Shown here in pieces: positions 1 through 10,254 of a stretch of DNA of 48,160 bases (within the stretch, counting starts at the first letter, position 1; each line of letters opens with the position of its first letter). The notes under the pieces were generated by a model. The model was not told the DNA's origin, did no database searches, and saw only the letters and a list, made by a program, of their open reading frames with translations. The stretch is from the NCBI GenBank assembly GCA_016870515.1, contig VGBL01000013.1:1-48160 (forward strand). The letters run 5' to 3'. Position numbers and translations under genes: made by a program. This stretch comes from Actinomycetota bacterium (GTDB taxonomy: Bacteria; Actinomycetota; Actinomycetes; S36-B12).

Positions 1-1707
<1,707 letters not shown>

Positions 1708-1710
1708 CCA

Positions 1711-1740
1711 AATATTGGCACTCTCGAGTGCCGAGTGCAA
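1711..1740 (-). promoter_or_regulatory. Predicted groEL promoter embedded in CIRCE 2
   Basis: On the minus strand TTGCAC (1740-1735) is followed after 18 bases by AATATT (1716-1711). Transcription would then start near 1704, inside CIRCE 1, so the two operators would flank and cover the whole promoter. The hexamers are imperfect; this is an inference from spacing. Confidence 0.45.
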
Positions 1741-1741
1741 A
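1715..1741 (-). promoter_or_regulatory. CIRCE operator 2, groEL-distal
   Basis: Second inverted repeat, TTGGCACTC-N9-GAGTGCAAA (8/9 and 8/9 matches), separated from operator 1 by 7 bases (34 bases start to start). It overlaps the predicted groEL -35 and spacer. It also contains the GTG at 1735, which would be an implausible upstream start for gpgS. Confidence 0.88.
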
Positions 1742-1794
1742 TCCTGGGGAGCACCGAGGCGGCCTCCCCCACTGCGGGCGGGCACACTGGATGG

Positions 1795-2757
1795 GTGAAT
1801 CCCCGTGCCCTCGCCTGGTTCGCCCGCCGCACCAGCACCGTAGCCCACTGGCCCCGCGCCGAGGTCGCCCGGGCCAAGGCGGGGCATCGCGTCTCAGTCG
1901 TGATCCCGGCCCGCGACGAGGAGGCCACCGTCGGGGCCATCGTGGCCGCTATTCGCGCCGACCTCATGACCGGCGTCACTCCCCTGGTCGACGAACTCCT
2001 GGTCATGGACTCCGACAGCACCGACCACACCACGCAGGTCGCCCGAGCCGCCGGCGCGACCGTACGCGCGACGCACGAGGTGCTCCCCGACGTCCCCACC
2101 GTGCCGGGCAAGGGCGAGGCCATGTGGCGCGGCGTGGCCGCCACCACCGGAGACGTCATCGTCTTCTTGGATGCCGACCTGCTGTCGTTCACCTCCGACT
2201 ACGTGGTCGGCCTCCTCGGGCCCATGCTGCTCGATCCATCGGTGCACCTGGTCAAAGCCGCCTACGAGCGCCCCTTGGTCGACGGTTGCGGCGCGCGCGT
2301 GGCCGGGGGCGGTCGCGTCACCGAGCTCGTCGCGCGGCCGTTGCTCAACCTGCACTGGCCGGAGCTCGCCGGTGTGGCGCAGCCGCTCGCCGGCGAATAC
2401 GCGGTGCACCGCGATTTGATCGAGGCCCTGCCGATCCCCTGCGGATACGGCGTGGAATTCGCCCTCCTGGTGGACGCTGCCGAGCGCCTCGGCATCGATG
2501 CCATCGCGCAAGTCGACCTCGGGGAGCGCATGCACAAGCACCAGGACGAGCAGCAGCTCGGGCGCATGTCGGCGCAGATCTGGCAGGTGGCGCTCGATCG
2601 ACTCGACCCCGACTACGTCATCGCCCGACCGTCGACCGAGGCGGAGATCGCGCAGTTCATCTACGGGCCGGAGGGCCTGCGGGTGGAGCGCCACCCCGTG
2701 GATGCCCTCGTACGGCCACCTCTGCGCCAGGTGCCTGAATACACCTTGGAGAACTAG
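1795..2757 (+). CDS. gpgS: Glucosyl-3-phosphoglycerate synthase (GT81)
   Basis: Transfers glucose from a nucleotide sugar to 3-phosphoglycerate, the first step toward glucosylglycerate and, in mycobacteria, methylglucose lipopolysaccharides. About 320 aa, normal for the family. The N-terminus has the GT-A fold opening VSVVIPARDEEATVG, then DELLVMDSDSTDHT and the metal-binding VIVFLDADL; PCGYGVEFALL and ERMHKHQ follow in the C-terminal half. I start at GTG 1795 because CACACT sits exactly 6 bases upstream, the leaderless spacing seen throughout this window. The longer frame starts at GTG 1735 inside a CIRCE repeat. Divergent from groEL and convergent with the DUF3263 gene, 3 bases away. No gpgP phosphatase is adjacent. 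Confidence 0.92.
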   Translation: MNPRALAWFARRTSTVAHWPRAEVARAKAGHRVSVVIPARDEEATVGAIVAAIRADLMTGVTPLVDELLVMDSDSTDHTTQVARAAGATVRATHEVLPDVPTVPGKGEAMWRGVAATTGDVIVFLDADLLSFTSDYVVGLLGPMLLDPSVHLVKAAYERPLVDGCGARVAGGGRVTELVARPLLNLHWPELAGVAQPLAGEYAVHRDLIEALPIPCGYGVEFALLVDAAERLGIDAIAQVDLGERMHKHQDEQQLGRMSAQIWQVALDRLDPDYVIARPSTEAEIAQFIYGPEGLRVERHPVDALVRPPLRQVPEYTLEN

Positions 2758-2760
2758 GCC

Positions 2761-3063
2761 CTAGCGGACGTCGAGGTCGATGCCCAGCCTGCGAGCCGAG
2801 CGAACGCGCTGGCGGGAGGCCCGCATCCGGCGCAGGCGCTTGACCAGCATGGGGTCGGCGGCCAGCGCTTCGGGGGTGTCGATGAGGGCATTGAGGATCT
2901 GGTAATAGCGAGTGCTGCTCATGTCGAACAGGTCGCGAATCGCCTGCTCCTTGGCACCGGCGTACTTCCACCACTGGCGCTCGAACTCCAGGATTCTCCG
3001 ATCGCGCTCCGACATTGCTGCCGCCGCTTCATCGGGGTCGAGGCGTGCGGCGCCTGAATCCAT
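2761..3063 (-). CDS. DUF3263 family protein
   Basis: Small (100 aa) protein of an actinobacterial family of unknown function. The conserved core is visible: SERDRRILEFERQWWKYAG, then AKEQAIRDLFDMSSTRYYQ and NALIDTPEALAADP, ending in the basic stretch VKRLRRMRASRQRVRSARR. The middle looks like a helix-turn-helix, so DNA binding is plausible but unproven. The start is ATG 3063, preceded by a clear AAAGGAG ribosome site 8 bases away; the open frame extends to 3147 but has no better site. It lies 80 bases downstream of the channel gene on the same strand. Confidence 0.85.
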   Translation of the reverse strand: MDSGAARLDPDEAAAAMSERDRRILEFERQWWKYAGAKEQAIRDLFDMSSTRYYQILNALIDTPEALAADPMLVKRLRRMRASRQRVRSARRLGIDLDVR

Positions 3064-3143
3064 GCCAGCAACTCCTTTGGGGAAAGGTGACGTCGGCGAC
3101 GTCAGGAGCAGTGCCGACATCCTAGGCGGCGTACGAGGGCATG

Positions 3144-4007
3144 TCATTGACCGTCACCCGCGCGCGTCGCGGAGGTGCCGTCGAGTCGGTCAGCAATGTG
3201 ACGAACCTCCTCCTCCATCGACTTAAGGTGCGTGAGCAGGTCGTCGAGTCGTGAGTCCGTCGATGAAGTCTGTGCCGCCTGTGCTGCCTGTGACGTTTGT
3301 GTCGCCTGTGATGATGACGAAATGAAGCGGGATGCCACCGCCGCCGTGACGGCGCCGACCGCCGCGGCTCCGGTGAACATGATGAAGACCGCAATCACCC
3401 GACCGCCCACGGTGACGGGCGTGAAGTCGCCGTAGCCGACGGTGGTCACCGTGACGAATGCCCACCAGGTGGAGTCACCGAAGCTCTCGATGTTGGCGCC
3501 CGGCGCACCGATCTCGAACATGAGAGTGAAGAGCGACCCGAAGATGACGACGAAGGTGACGGCGTAGATGGCGGTGAGGCCGACGATCTTGGTCAGGGCA
3601 TTGCGGTCGCGCGCCACTCGCATGACGGCCGCGACCACCAGCAGGATGCGCAGCGGCGGGAAGAGCAGGGCGATCATAAGCGGCCAGTCACGCTTGACGA
3701 AGTTCTTCTTGTGGGGATCCAGGACGAAGCGGATAAACAGGTCGAGGGCAAAGATGCCCCAGGTGATGATGCTGATCATGACGCCTTCCGCCCGATATAT
3801 CGGCGACAGGGCGGGGGACCACGTCAAGAAGGTCGAGACCAGCCAGGTGATGGAGACGACGAACATCGGCAGTGACGAGAACTTGTCATACCGGATCTGA
3901 GCGGGTGTAAGGGTGCCCGGATCGGGGAGGGCGGAGTAGCGCTGCCAGAACCTGGGACGACGGGACGCCTTGGCGCCCGGGTGCGAGCCGGCGGTGGGAC
4001 TGGACAT
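3144..4007 (-). CDS. Ion channel with potassium selectivity filter
   Basis: 287-aa membrane protein. Hydrophobic helices lie near residues 47-66, 73-95, 107-128 and 138-160. They are followed by the pore loop STWWAFVTVTTVGYGDFTPV with the canonical TVGYGD filter, and a last helix GRVIAVFIMFTG. The third helix ends with Arg residues (LRIL...MRVARDR), reminiscent of a voltage-sensor S4, though too short to be sure it senses voltage. The C-terminus is a Gln/Ser/Ala low-complexity linker and a predicted coiled coil (RLDDLLTHLKSMEEEVRHI), probably for tetramer assembly. Start at ATG 4007, 26 bases after the CPBP protease stop, so probably one transcript. Confidence 0.9.
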   Translation of the reverse strand: MSSPTAGSHPGAKASRRPRFWQRYSALPDPGTLTPAQIRYDKFSSLPMFVVSITWLVSTFLTWSPALSPIYRAEGVMISIITWGIFALDLFIRFVLDPHKKNFVKRDWPLMIALLFPPLRILLVVAAVMRVARDRNALTKIVGLTAIYAVTFVVIFGSLFTLMFEIGAPGANIESFGDSTWWAFVTVTTVGYGDFTPVTVGGRVIAVFIMFTGAAAVGAVTAAVASRFISSSSQATQTSQAAQAAQTSSTDSRLDDLLTHLKSMEEEVRHIADRLDGTSATRAGDGQ

Positions 4008-4033
4008 GGCCCCAGCCTCTCAGACCGGATGGG

Positions 4034-4783
4034 CTACGCCCGGCCGCGACGCCGCCATCGGATGATCGTCCACGAGAAGAAGTACCCCATGCCGTTGGTC
4101 GCCCAGTGCGAGCCCATGGGTGCGATCACACTGCCCGACACGATGCGCAACCCGGCGAAGATCACGCCGGCAATGGTTGTCGCGAGCACCGACAGCACGA
4201 CGGCCAGCACGTTGCCGCGGCGCCCTTCGCCCACCACCGAGCCAAGGGCGGCGCTGTGCTCGTGCGATCCGATCGACGGCAGGATGTGCCACAACCCGAA
4301 CAGGACAGCCGAGATGACGACGGCCCACACCACCCCGAAGCGCCGGGCAAGCATCGAAAAGAGCACCGCTCGGAAGGCAATCTCCTCGAAGAGGACGATG
4401 GCGAAAGGCACCTGGACCAGCGCCTTGAACATCAGGCGAGGACCGCTGAGCTCGGCGACGCGCTCGTCCTGCATGGCATCGCGGCCGCGCCGAAACGAGG
4501 CGGCAATCAGGTAGCCCGCGGTTACGAGAACGACGCAGCCCACGCCCCACAGGACGCCGGAAATCAGGTAGGTCCACCCCAGGCCCATGTCCGTCCAGCT
4601 ATTGCCATCGAGGATGCCCAGCGCGAGGAGCCCGAAGGACCCACCCAGGGCCCACAGCAGGTGATGGCCCTCCGGCGCCAGCCGGTTGGTGACGACGTTG
4701 AAGGCGATCAGCGCGACGATGACGACGATGACAGGCCACAGCGGCAGACCCTCGACCTGGGCCGGGTAGGAGATCAAGAGCAC
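4034..4783 (-). CDS. CPBP family intramembrane metalloprotease
   Basis: 249-aa multi-pass membrane protein of the CAAX protease/bacteriocin-processing (Abi) family. The family's catalytic motifs are present in order: FEEIAFRAV (EExxxR), FGLWH (FxxxH) and SHWATN near the C-terminus. Substrate unknown. The start is GTG 4783: TAGGCT lies exactly 6 bases upstream on the minus strand, indicating a leaderless message. It heads a probable operon with the channel gene and faces TIGR03089 divergently across 36 bases. Confidence 0.9.
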   Translation of the reverse strand: MLLISYPAQVEGLPLWPVIVVIVALIAFNVVTNRLAPEGHHLLWALGGSFGLLALGILDGNSWTDMGLGWTYLISGVLWGVGCVVLVTAGYLIAASFRRGRDAMQDERVAELSGPRLMFKALVQVPFAIVLFEEIAFRAVLFSMLARRFGVVWAVVISAVLFGLWHILPSIGSHEHSAALGSVVGEGRRGNVLAVVLSVLATTIAGVIFAGLRIVSGSVIAPMGSHWATNGMGYFFSWTIIRWRRRGRA

Positions 4784-4789
4784 CCGACG

Positions 4790-4813
4790 AGCCTAGGCCC
4801 GTGGGACTAGCGT
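4790..4813. promoter_or_regulatory. Divergent leaderless -10 pair (CPBP protease / TIGR03089)
   Basis: Minus strand: TAGGCT (4795-4790), then 6 bases, then GTG 4783. Plus strand: TAGCGT (4808-4813), then 6 bases, then GTG 4820. Both match TANNNT-N6-RTG. The hexamers are 12 bases apart, so two polymerases could not occupy both at once. Confidence 0.65.
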
Positions 4814-4819
4814 GGTCGG

Positions 4820-5515
4820 GTGAAGCAATCGTTCGGAGACCAGACACTCTGGGGAGCGCTGCAGGCTCGCGCCCGCCGCGTGCCTGCCGCTCCCCTTGTC
4901 ACGTATTACGACCTGGCCACCGGCGAGCGCATCGAACTATCGGCGGTGAGCGTGGAGAATGCCGTCGCCAAGACCGCGGGCCTGCTTCGCGACGAGCTCG
5001 ACGTGCAGCCCGGCGACACGGTGGCAGTCCGACTGCCCCTCCACTGGCAACGGGCGGTGTGGCAGGCGGCGTGCTCGGCCGTGGCGGCCCGTTACGAACC
5101 GGCCGCGGAACCGTTGACCGCGCACACCCTGGTCACCGACCGCGATCACCTCGATCTGGCGGGGCTGGCAACCGAGACCGTGATCGTCTCGCTGGCACCT
5201 TTCGGCCTGCCGTCCGCAGAGCCACTCCCGGCCGGCATCGTCGATCACGCCTCTGCCGCTCGCGCGCACCCCGACGTGTTCATTGCATCCGCCGATCCCG
5301 GGCCCGAGCCCTTGATGCAGGAAGCGGCGGCCCTCATCTTCAGCCAAGGCCGTCTTGAGGCCGATCGAATGCTCGTCCTCGAGGATGACCCGCATGCCGA
5401 TCTGCTGATCCTCGCCGTCCCACTACGCCTGCATGGCGCAGCGGTGATCGTCCGCCATGCGGCAGGCGGCGACGTCGAAGCGGTAGCTGCCGCAGAGCGC
5501 GTGACGGCTAGATGA
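4820..5515 (+). CDS. TIGR03089 family protein (AMP-ligase-like N-terminal fragment)
   Basis: 231-aa actinobacterial protein resembling the N-terminal part of acyl-CoA/AMP-forming ligases: LWGALQARARRVPAAPLVTYYD, TAGLLRDELDVQPGDTVAVRLPLHW. It lacks the adenylate-forming catalytic core and the C-terminal lid, so it is unlikely to be an active ligase; function unknown. In mycobacteria the homologue (Rv3268) neighbours an LCP gene, as here. Start GTG 4820 is fixed by TAGCGT six bases upstream. The 3' end overlaps the convergent amidase gene by 8 bases. Confidence 0.88.
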   Translation: MKQSFGDQTLWGALQARARRVPAAPLVTYYDLATGERIELSAVSVENAVAKTAGLLRDELDVQPGDTVAVRLPLHWQRAVWQAACSAVAARYEPAAEPLTAHTLVTDRDHLDLAGLATETVIVSLAPFGLPSAEPLPAGIVDHASAARAHPDVFIASADPGPEPLMQEAAALIFSQGRLEADRMLVLEDDPHADLLILAVPLRLHGAAVIVRHAAGGDVEAVAAAERVTAR

Positions 5516-8500
5516 CCTTGGCTGTGCGCGTCGGGCTGCTGGCCACCACGGTGCCCGCGCTGTAGACGAGCACGCGCCAGGAGTACGTCGTGCCCTTACC
5601 GGTTACGGGCACGGTGAAGGTGAAGGAGCCATCCGAGCTCGGCACAGCGGTATTGCGGTCCTGCCAGGCGCTGCCATTGACCTGCACCTGACGCTGCACG
5701 ACGAGGCCGGGCTTCATGTCTTTGACCCGTCCGGTCATCGTGACGACCGTGCCGTCGGCCACGTCGCCACTTGGCTTGACATTGAGGGTGACACCGCCGC
5801 TGGGAACAGGGCCAGTGCTCACGCGCTCCTCGTCGACGATCTCGGACAGATAGGTCGAGCGCAGACCGAAAGCGGATCGGAATTCGGAGCCCGAGGCGGT
5901 GCTGGTGTGGCCGTCGATGCTCTTTGCGGTGAGCTCCCTTGCCGACCCCGACTTGAGCGTGCGTGTGACCGACACCGTCATGATGTCGTCCATTCCGAAG
6001 AACTCAGCGAGGGCTTCCTGGGTCACCTTGACCTTCCAACGCAGATAGGGATTGCCGGGCGCTTCGACGCTCCAGTGATCATCGACGCTCTGCGACCAGG
6101 GGTAGCCACTGCCACCCCAGACCTCAGCGGCCGAATTGGTCATGCCTCCGGTAGCCGCCGTATAGAAGGCATTGATGGGCTCGTCCTTGTAGACGGCGGT
6201 CAGACCCTGCTCACCCGAGGTGTGCGTGGCAACGACGGCCTCGCGCCATTTGTTGGGGTCGCCGTAGCGGGACTCGGCGATCCATCCCTGGAACGTCTGG
6301 TCGTAGGAGGGGCCATCCCCGTCATCCATGTGACAGTTGCACGCCTTGTCGACGCCCTTGGCCAGCTGTGACAGGGCGTACGAGCGTGACGCGATGACCT
6401 GCGCCTGCAGGGCGGGCAAGTCCCACGTGGGATTGACCTCAGCGATGCCAAAGAGGTATTCGTCATGGAGGCGCAGGGAGTTGACCAGGGCGAGGCGACT
6501 TCCAGCACTGGTCGAGACGATGCTGACGTCCACCGATCCGTAGCGATAGCGATGGCCCTCAGAGGAGAAGCTCTCCCCCGGTCCGGCCACGTTGAGCAGG
6601 GCCGAAGCGGTGCCTGCCGTGCCGGGATCGCGTGTGCCTGACCACTTGATGTTGACGGTCCGCGCGCGGCCGATGCGCGTGGAGGTGCCACCCTCGGTCT
6701 TGCGGATGGTCACGAAGCGCCCCGAAGGCGTCAGGGTGAAGTTGGCTGCCGGCCCGGCGACGTGGACGTTCTTGCCGTAGGTGAATTCGACCTGCGCCCC
6801 GCTCCCATCGAGGTCCTCGACACGGACGTGGGCGTTCTCCTTCTGGTAGAGCAGGCTGATGCGAACGTCCTGCGAGTCAGTGAATGGCTTGACAGCGACA
6901 CCGGGGTAGTAGTACTCGACGATGCGCTTGGCACTCCACCCCTTGCGCGCCATCGCGAACGCACCCCACTGCGAAAGCCCCACGCCATGCCCGTAGCCCG
7001 TACCCTCGACGACGAACTCCTCGGGTGGCGTGCACGGGTCAGGTGGGGAGTCGGGAGTCGCGGCTATGCGCGCGGTGCCCGTCCACGGATACAGCTTCTT
7101 TGCCCCACTCGTGGCGGAGATGTGGAAGATGTAGGTGCCCGGTGGCACCTGCTTGCCCTCGTCGTCTCGCAGGTTCCACGTCATCGGGAACTCCGCCGCG
7201 CTCGACGCAGAGGCCGAGAGGGTGCGTACGGGGTCGCCGCAGGCGTTCGACACCGTCATGGTGGCTTCGACGGGTCCGATCGAGCGAGGCGTCAGCTTGA
7301 TGGATCCACCCGATCCCCACGGGACCTCATCGCCATCGATGGTCGGTGGATAGAAGTTCTTGCCCTGTCGGGCCGAGACGGCCAGGCGCACGTGCGCCAT
7401 CGTCGGCCTGAGGAATTCGCCGGGGCACGACGTGCTGCCGATGTCGCCGTGGCCGACGATCGTCTTGGTCGCGACCTTCTCGCCGGCGTAGTACATCGAT
7501 GTGGTGCCTCCGCCCGGCCCCGGGCCGGCCGAGGTGAGGACCGCCGTGCCGAGCGGATTGACGTCGAAGAGATCGAACTTCCAGGCAATGAGCTGGCCGA
7601 TCGCGTCGAGGATCTTCTCCTTATCAGGCTGGGTGGGGTCGAGGGTGTCGGCATTGCCGAGGAAGGACACGGCGAAGGTCTCGGCATTGAAGCCCGAGGT
7701 GTGGGCGCCGATGACCGCCTTGTCGATACCGCCCGAGCGCCCCTCGTAGAGGCGGCCGTAGCGATCCACCATGAAGTTGTAGCCGAAGTCGTTGACCTTG
7801 ATGCCCTCGGTGAACCAGGAGTAGACGTTGCGCATCTGCTGGGCGGCCTGAGCGGGTGTGTAGCCGTTGGATGACACGACGTGGTGCACGAAGGCGACCT
7901 TGATCGTGTCCGAGTAGGCCGTCTCACCGCGCTTGAGGGATTCGTCGGCACCCCACATCTTGCGCGTGATGATGGGGGGCTGCGTGACAGCAGCCTGTAC
8001 CGTCGATGCCGGCCCCATGCGGGACCCGATGTTGTTGTCTTCGGGTCGCACGGGGTTGTCGATCATGGTCAGCTGAGTGTCGGTCGGCACGGTTCCGGTT
8101 GGAGTGTCGATGCGCACCTGCACGCCGTCGCTGCCGTTGGTCGCGATCGGCTCGGTGGCGTAGCGCGCCCGCTGGCCTTCGTCGGTGCTGGGATCGGGCA
8201 GGTGTCCGCTCATGGGCAGCTCCATCCAGGGCTGCCACTCACCGCTCTCGCGGATGCGGATGACGACCCTGGTGCGCGGGTCGAAGGGCGCGGCGGCCGT
8301 GATCCCGACGAGCCCGAAGGCTTCGGTCGCCGTGGGCTGTGTGGCCGCTGCGGGACGAAGGCGCGGCCCCCCATCGCGCGTCTGCGGTCCCACGTGGACG
8401 TGCGTCTCTCCGGCCCGCGGGACCGGGGTTGACGCTGCTGGAGTGTCGGCCAAGGCCCCGGCCGCCACGCCCGTCAGCGGGATAGTGACCACGGAAGCGC

Positions 8501-8600
8501 GAACGGGACCGGGTTCGGCCGAGGAGACGCTGGAGGCCACGGGGAGGGCCACCGTCGCGGGGACGATCAGGGCAGCCGTCAGCACCGCGAGGACTCTCAC
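5508..8600 (-). CDS. Secreted PGRP-type amidase fused to a SpoIID/LytB domain
   Basis: About 1030 aa, exported, cell-wall active. A signal peptide (MRVLAVLTAALIVPATVALP) is followed by a linker. A peptidoglycan-recognition amidase domain follows at about residues 208-400, with HHVV near 240 and GHGDIGSTSCPG near 385 supplying the zinc His/His/Cys ligands. Next come a FlgD-type beta domain (VPPGTYIFHISATSG) and a SpoIID/LytB domain starting at GYGHGVGLSQWGA and including EVNPTWDLPALQAQVIASR, then a C-terminal Ig-like module. Expected activities are cleavage of the MurNAc-L-Ala bond plus SpoIID-type glycan cleavage. I start at GTG 8600 (CACCCT 6 bases upstream, and a good signal peptide) rather than the TTG at 8636. 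Confidence 0.9.
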   Translation of the reverse strand: MRVLAVLTAALIVPATVALPVASSVSSAEPGPVRASVVTIPLTGVAAGALADTPAASTPVPRAGETHVHVGPQTRDGGPRLRPAAATQPTATEAFGLVGITAAAPFDPRTRVVIRIRESGEWQPWMELPMSGHLPDPSTDEGQRARYATEPIATNGSDGVQVRIDTPTGTVPTDTQLTMIDNPVRPEDNNIGSRMGPASTVQAAVTQPPIITRKMWGADESLKRGETAYSDTIKVAFVHHVVSSNGYTPAQAAQQMRNVYSWFTEGIKVNDFGYNFMVDRYGRLYEGRSGGIDKAVIGAHTSGFNAETFAVSFLGNADTLDPTQPDKEKILDAIGQLIAWKFDLFDVNPLGTAVLTSAGPGPGGGTTSMYYAGEKVATKTIVGHGDIGSTSCPGEFLRPTMAHVRLAVSARQGKNFYPPTIDGDEVPWGSGGSIKLTPRSIGPVEATMTVSNACGDPVRTLSASASSAAEFPMTWNLRDDEGKQVPPGTYIFHISATSGAKKLYPWTGTARIAATPDSPPDPCTPPEEFVVEGTGYGHGVGLSQWGAFAMARKGWSAKRIVEYYYPGVAVKPFTDSQDVRISLLYQKENAHVRVEDLDGSGAQVEFTYGKNVHVAGPAANFTLTPSGRFVTIRKTEGGTSTRIGRARTVNIKWSGTRDPGTAGTASALLNVAGPGESFSSEGHRYRYGSVDVSIVSTSAGSRLALVNSLRLHDEYLFGIAEVNPTWDLPALQAQVIASRSYALSQLAKGVDKACNCHMDDGDGPSYDQTFQGWIAESRYGDPNKWREAVVATHTSGEQGLTAVYKDEPINAFYTAATGGMTNSAAEVWGGSGYPWSQSVDDHWSVEAPGNPYLRWKVKVTQEALAEFFGMDDIMTVSVTRTLKSGSARELTAKSIDGHTSTASGSEFRSAFGLRSTYLSEIVDEERVSTGPVPSGGVTLNVKPSGDVADGTVVTMTGRVKDMKPGLVVQRQVQVNGSAWQDRNTAVPSSDGSFTFTVPVTGKGTTYSWRVLVYSAGTVVASSPTRTAKVI

Positions 8601-8737
8601 CGAATGAGGGTGCCCCAGCCTCGTGGGGCGAGGCAAGGCGACTCACCCTCCCCACAGGTCCCGTTGATCACATTCCCAGGCACCCTGAAGGAACCGCCCC
8701 TGACCGGTCGGGCGTCCCAACAGGTGGTTCGCGCCCC

Positions 8738-8765
8738 TACCCTGGGGGGGCAGCACCGAGAGGAG
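8738..8765 (+). promoter_or_regulatory. Predicted LCP promoter -10 and ribosome site
   Basis: TACCCT at 8738-8743 is a good actinobacterial -10. GAGAGGAG at 8758-8765 lies 4 bases before GTG 8770. Unlike most heads of units here, this message would carry a short leader of about 20 bases. Confidence 0.5.
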
Positions 8766-8769
8766 CCCC

Positions 8770-10251
8770 GTGACAAAGGCAGCCCAGGCTCGGTCCGACG
8801 GGCCAGCCGAGCCCCCCTCGTCGGGCCCCCGCCGCTGGCCGCGCATCCTCCTCGCCGTCGCCGCCGGCGTGGTGCTGATGCTCAGCCTGGCCGGGGTCGG
8901 CGTCGACGTGGTCTCGGCCAAGCTCGAAGGCAACATCACCGCGATCGATATCAGCGACACCACGGGTCGTCCGCATGTCAGTGCCCCCGTCATCAACGAG
9001 GAGGGTAACTACTCCGCCGTCAACATCCTGCTCATGGGCAGTGACAGTCGTGAGGGCGAGACATCGAATAGATACGGAGACCCCGACGTCTACACCGGAC
9101 AGCGGTCCGACACCACGATCCTCCTGCACCTGTCCGAAGACCGGTCCTTCGCCACCGCCGTCAGCATCCCGCGCGATACATGGGTAATGATCCCGGAGTG
9201 CAAGCGCGTCGGCGAGACGGTCGGCGGCTTCGAATCGAAGTTCAACACCGCTCTCGAGATCGGTGGCCCAGGCTGCACCGTCAAGCTCGTCGAGCAGATG
9301 ACCGGCCTGACGATCGACAATTTCGCGATCGTCGACTTCACCGGTTTCAAGAACGTCGTCGACGCCCTCGGGGGCGTCGAGGTGTGTCTCACCGAGCCGG
9401 CCAACGACCCGTCCAGTGACCTCAACCTCCCGGCGGGCACCAGCATCGTCAACGGCGAGCAGGCACTCGGCTTCGTCCGCGCACGCAAGACCCTCACCGA
9501 TGGCTCAGACCTCAGTCGCATCAAGCGCCAGCAGGCCTTCCTGTCGTCGATGATCCGTGAGGCATCCTCTACCGGCCTGCTGCTCAACCCCGTGCGCCTT
9601 TTTTCCGTGCTCGACTCCGCGACGCAAGGCCTCACCACCGACCCCGGCCTGGCCGACATCGACGTCCTGCGCGACATGGCGCTGAGCGTCAAGGGGATGG
9701 CTCCCGGAGACATCGCCTTCCTCACAATGCCGTGGCTCGATCGCGGCGACGGCGAAAACGTCGTGGTCGACGAGGAGGGGGCAGCACCTGTCTGGCAATC
9801 AATGCGGGATGACGTCGCCTGGATCAAGCCGAAGAAGGTGGGTACCACCGGGTCCGGCACCTCTAAGATCACTGTTGCCCCGTCGGACATCACCGTGCGC
9901 ATTCTCAACGGCAGCGGCATTGCCGGACGCGCCGCCGAGGCGGCCGCCGCGCTGGAGGCGCAGGGGTTCACCGTGACTGAGATCGACGACGCCGACCGAT
10001 CCGACTACGTATCAACCGAGATCCGGCACGACGCGCCCTCGGCCGAAGCCGCGCGCACGGTCCTGGAGGCATTCCCGGGGGCCACCACCGTGGCGGACGA
10101 GTCGTCCGCCACGATCACGATCGTCATCGGCTCGTCGTTCAGCGGGGTGTCTGTTGTTAATACTCAGGGCACATCCAGCAATCCCGACAAGGACCGGGAG
10201 AGCGACGCGGTCACCGATCCCACGACCGCAGACAAGGTGCGCTGCGCCTAG
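8770..10251 (+). CDS. LCP family protein (LytR-CpsA-Psr) with LytR_C domain
   Basis: 493 aa. After a basic cytoplasmic N-terminus (residues 1-30) there is one membrane helix (RILLAVAAGVVLMLSLAGVG). The extracytoplasmic LCP catalytic domain runs from about 75 to 300, with NILLMGSDSR, RSDTTILLHLS, SIPRDTWV, ALGGVEVCL and LGFVRARK, the acidic and Arg residues that bind polyprenyl pyrophosphate. A LytR_C domain follows at about 375-460 (DITVRILNGSGIAGRA). LCP enzymes ligate lipid-linked glycopolymers to peptidoglycan. The neighbours fit: two envelope glycan genes downstream and a wall amidase upstream. Convergent with the methyltransferase, 3 bases apart. Confidence 0.93.
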   Translation: MTKAAQARSDGPAEPPSSGPRRWPRILLAVAAGVVLMLSLAGVGVDVVSAKLEGNITAIDISDTTGRPHVSAPVINEEGNYSAVNILLMGSDSREGETSNRYGDPDVYTGQRSDTTILLHLSEDRSFATAVSIPRDTWVMIPECKRVGETVGGFESKFNTALEIGGPGCTVKLVEQMTGLTIDNFAIVDFTGFKNVVDALGGVEVCLTEPANDPSSDLNLPAGTSIVNGEQALGFVRARKTLTDGSDLSRIKRQQAFLSSMIREASSTGLLLNPVRLFSVLDSATQGLTTDPGLADIDVLRDMALSVKGMAPGDIAFLTMPWLDRGDGENVVVDEEGAAPVWQSMRDDVAWIKPKKVGTTGSGTSKITVAPSDITVRILNGSGIAGRAAEAAAALEAQGFTVTEIDDADRSDYVSTEIRHDAPSAEAARTVLEAFPGATTVADESSATITIVIGSSFSGVSVVNTQGTSSNPDKDRESDAVTDPTTADKVRCA

Positions 10252-10254
10252 GCA

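Noticed and set aside
1735-1794. Upstream GTG start for gpgS
   Set aside because: It lies inside CIRCE 2, has no ribosome site, and the added residues match nothing in the family.
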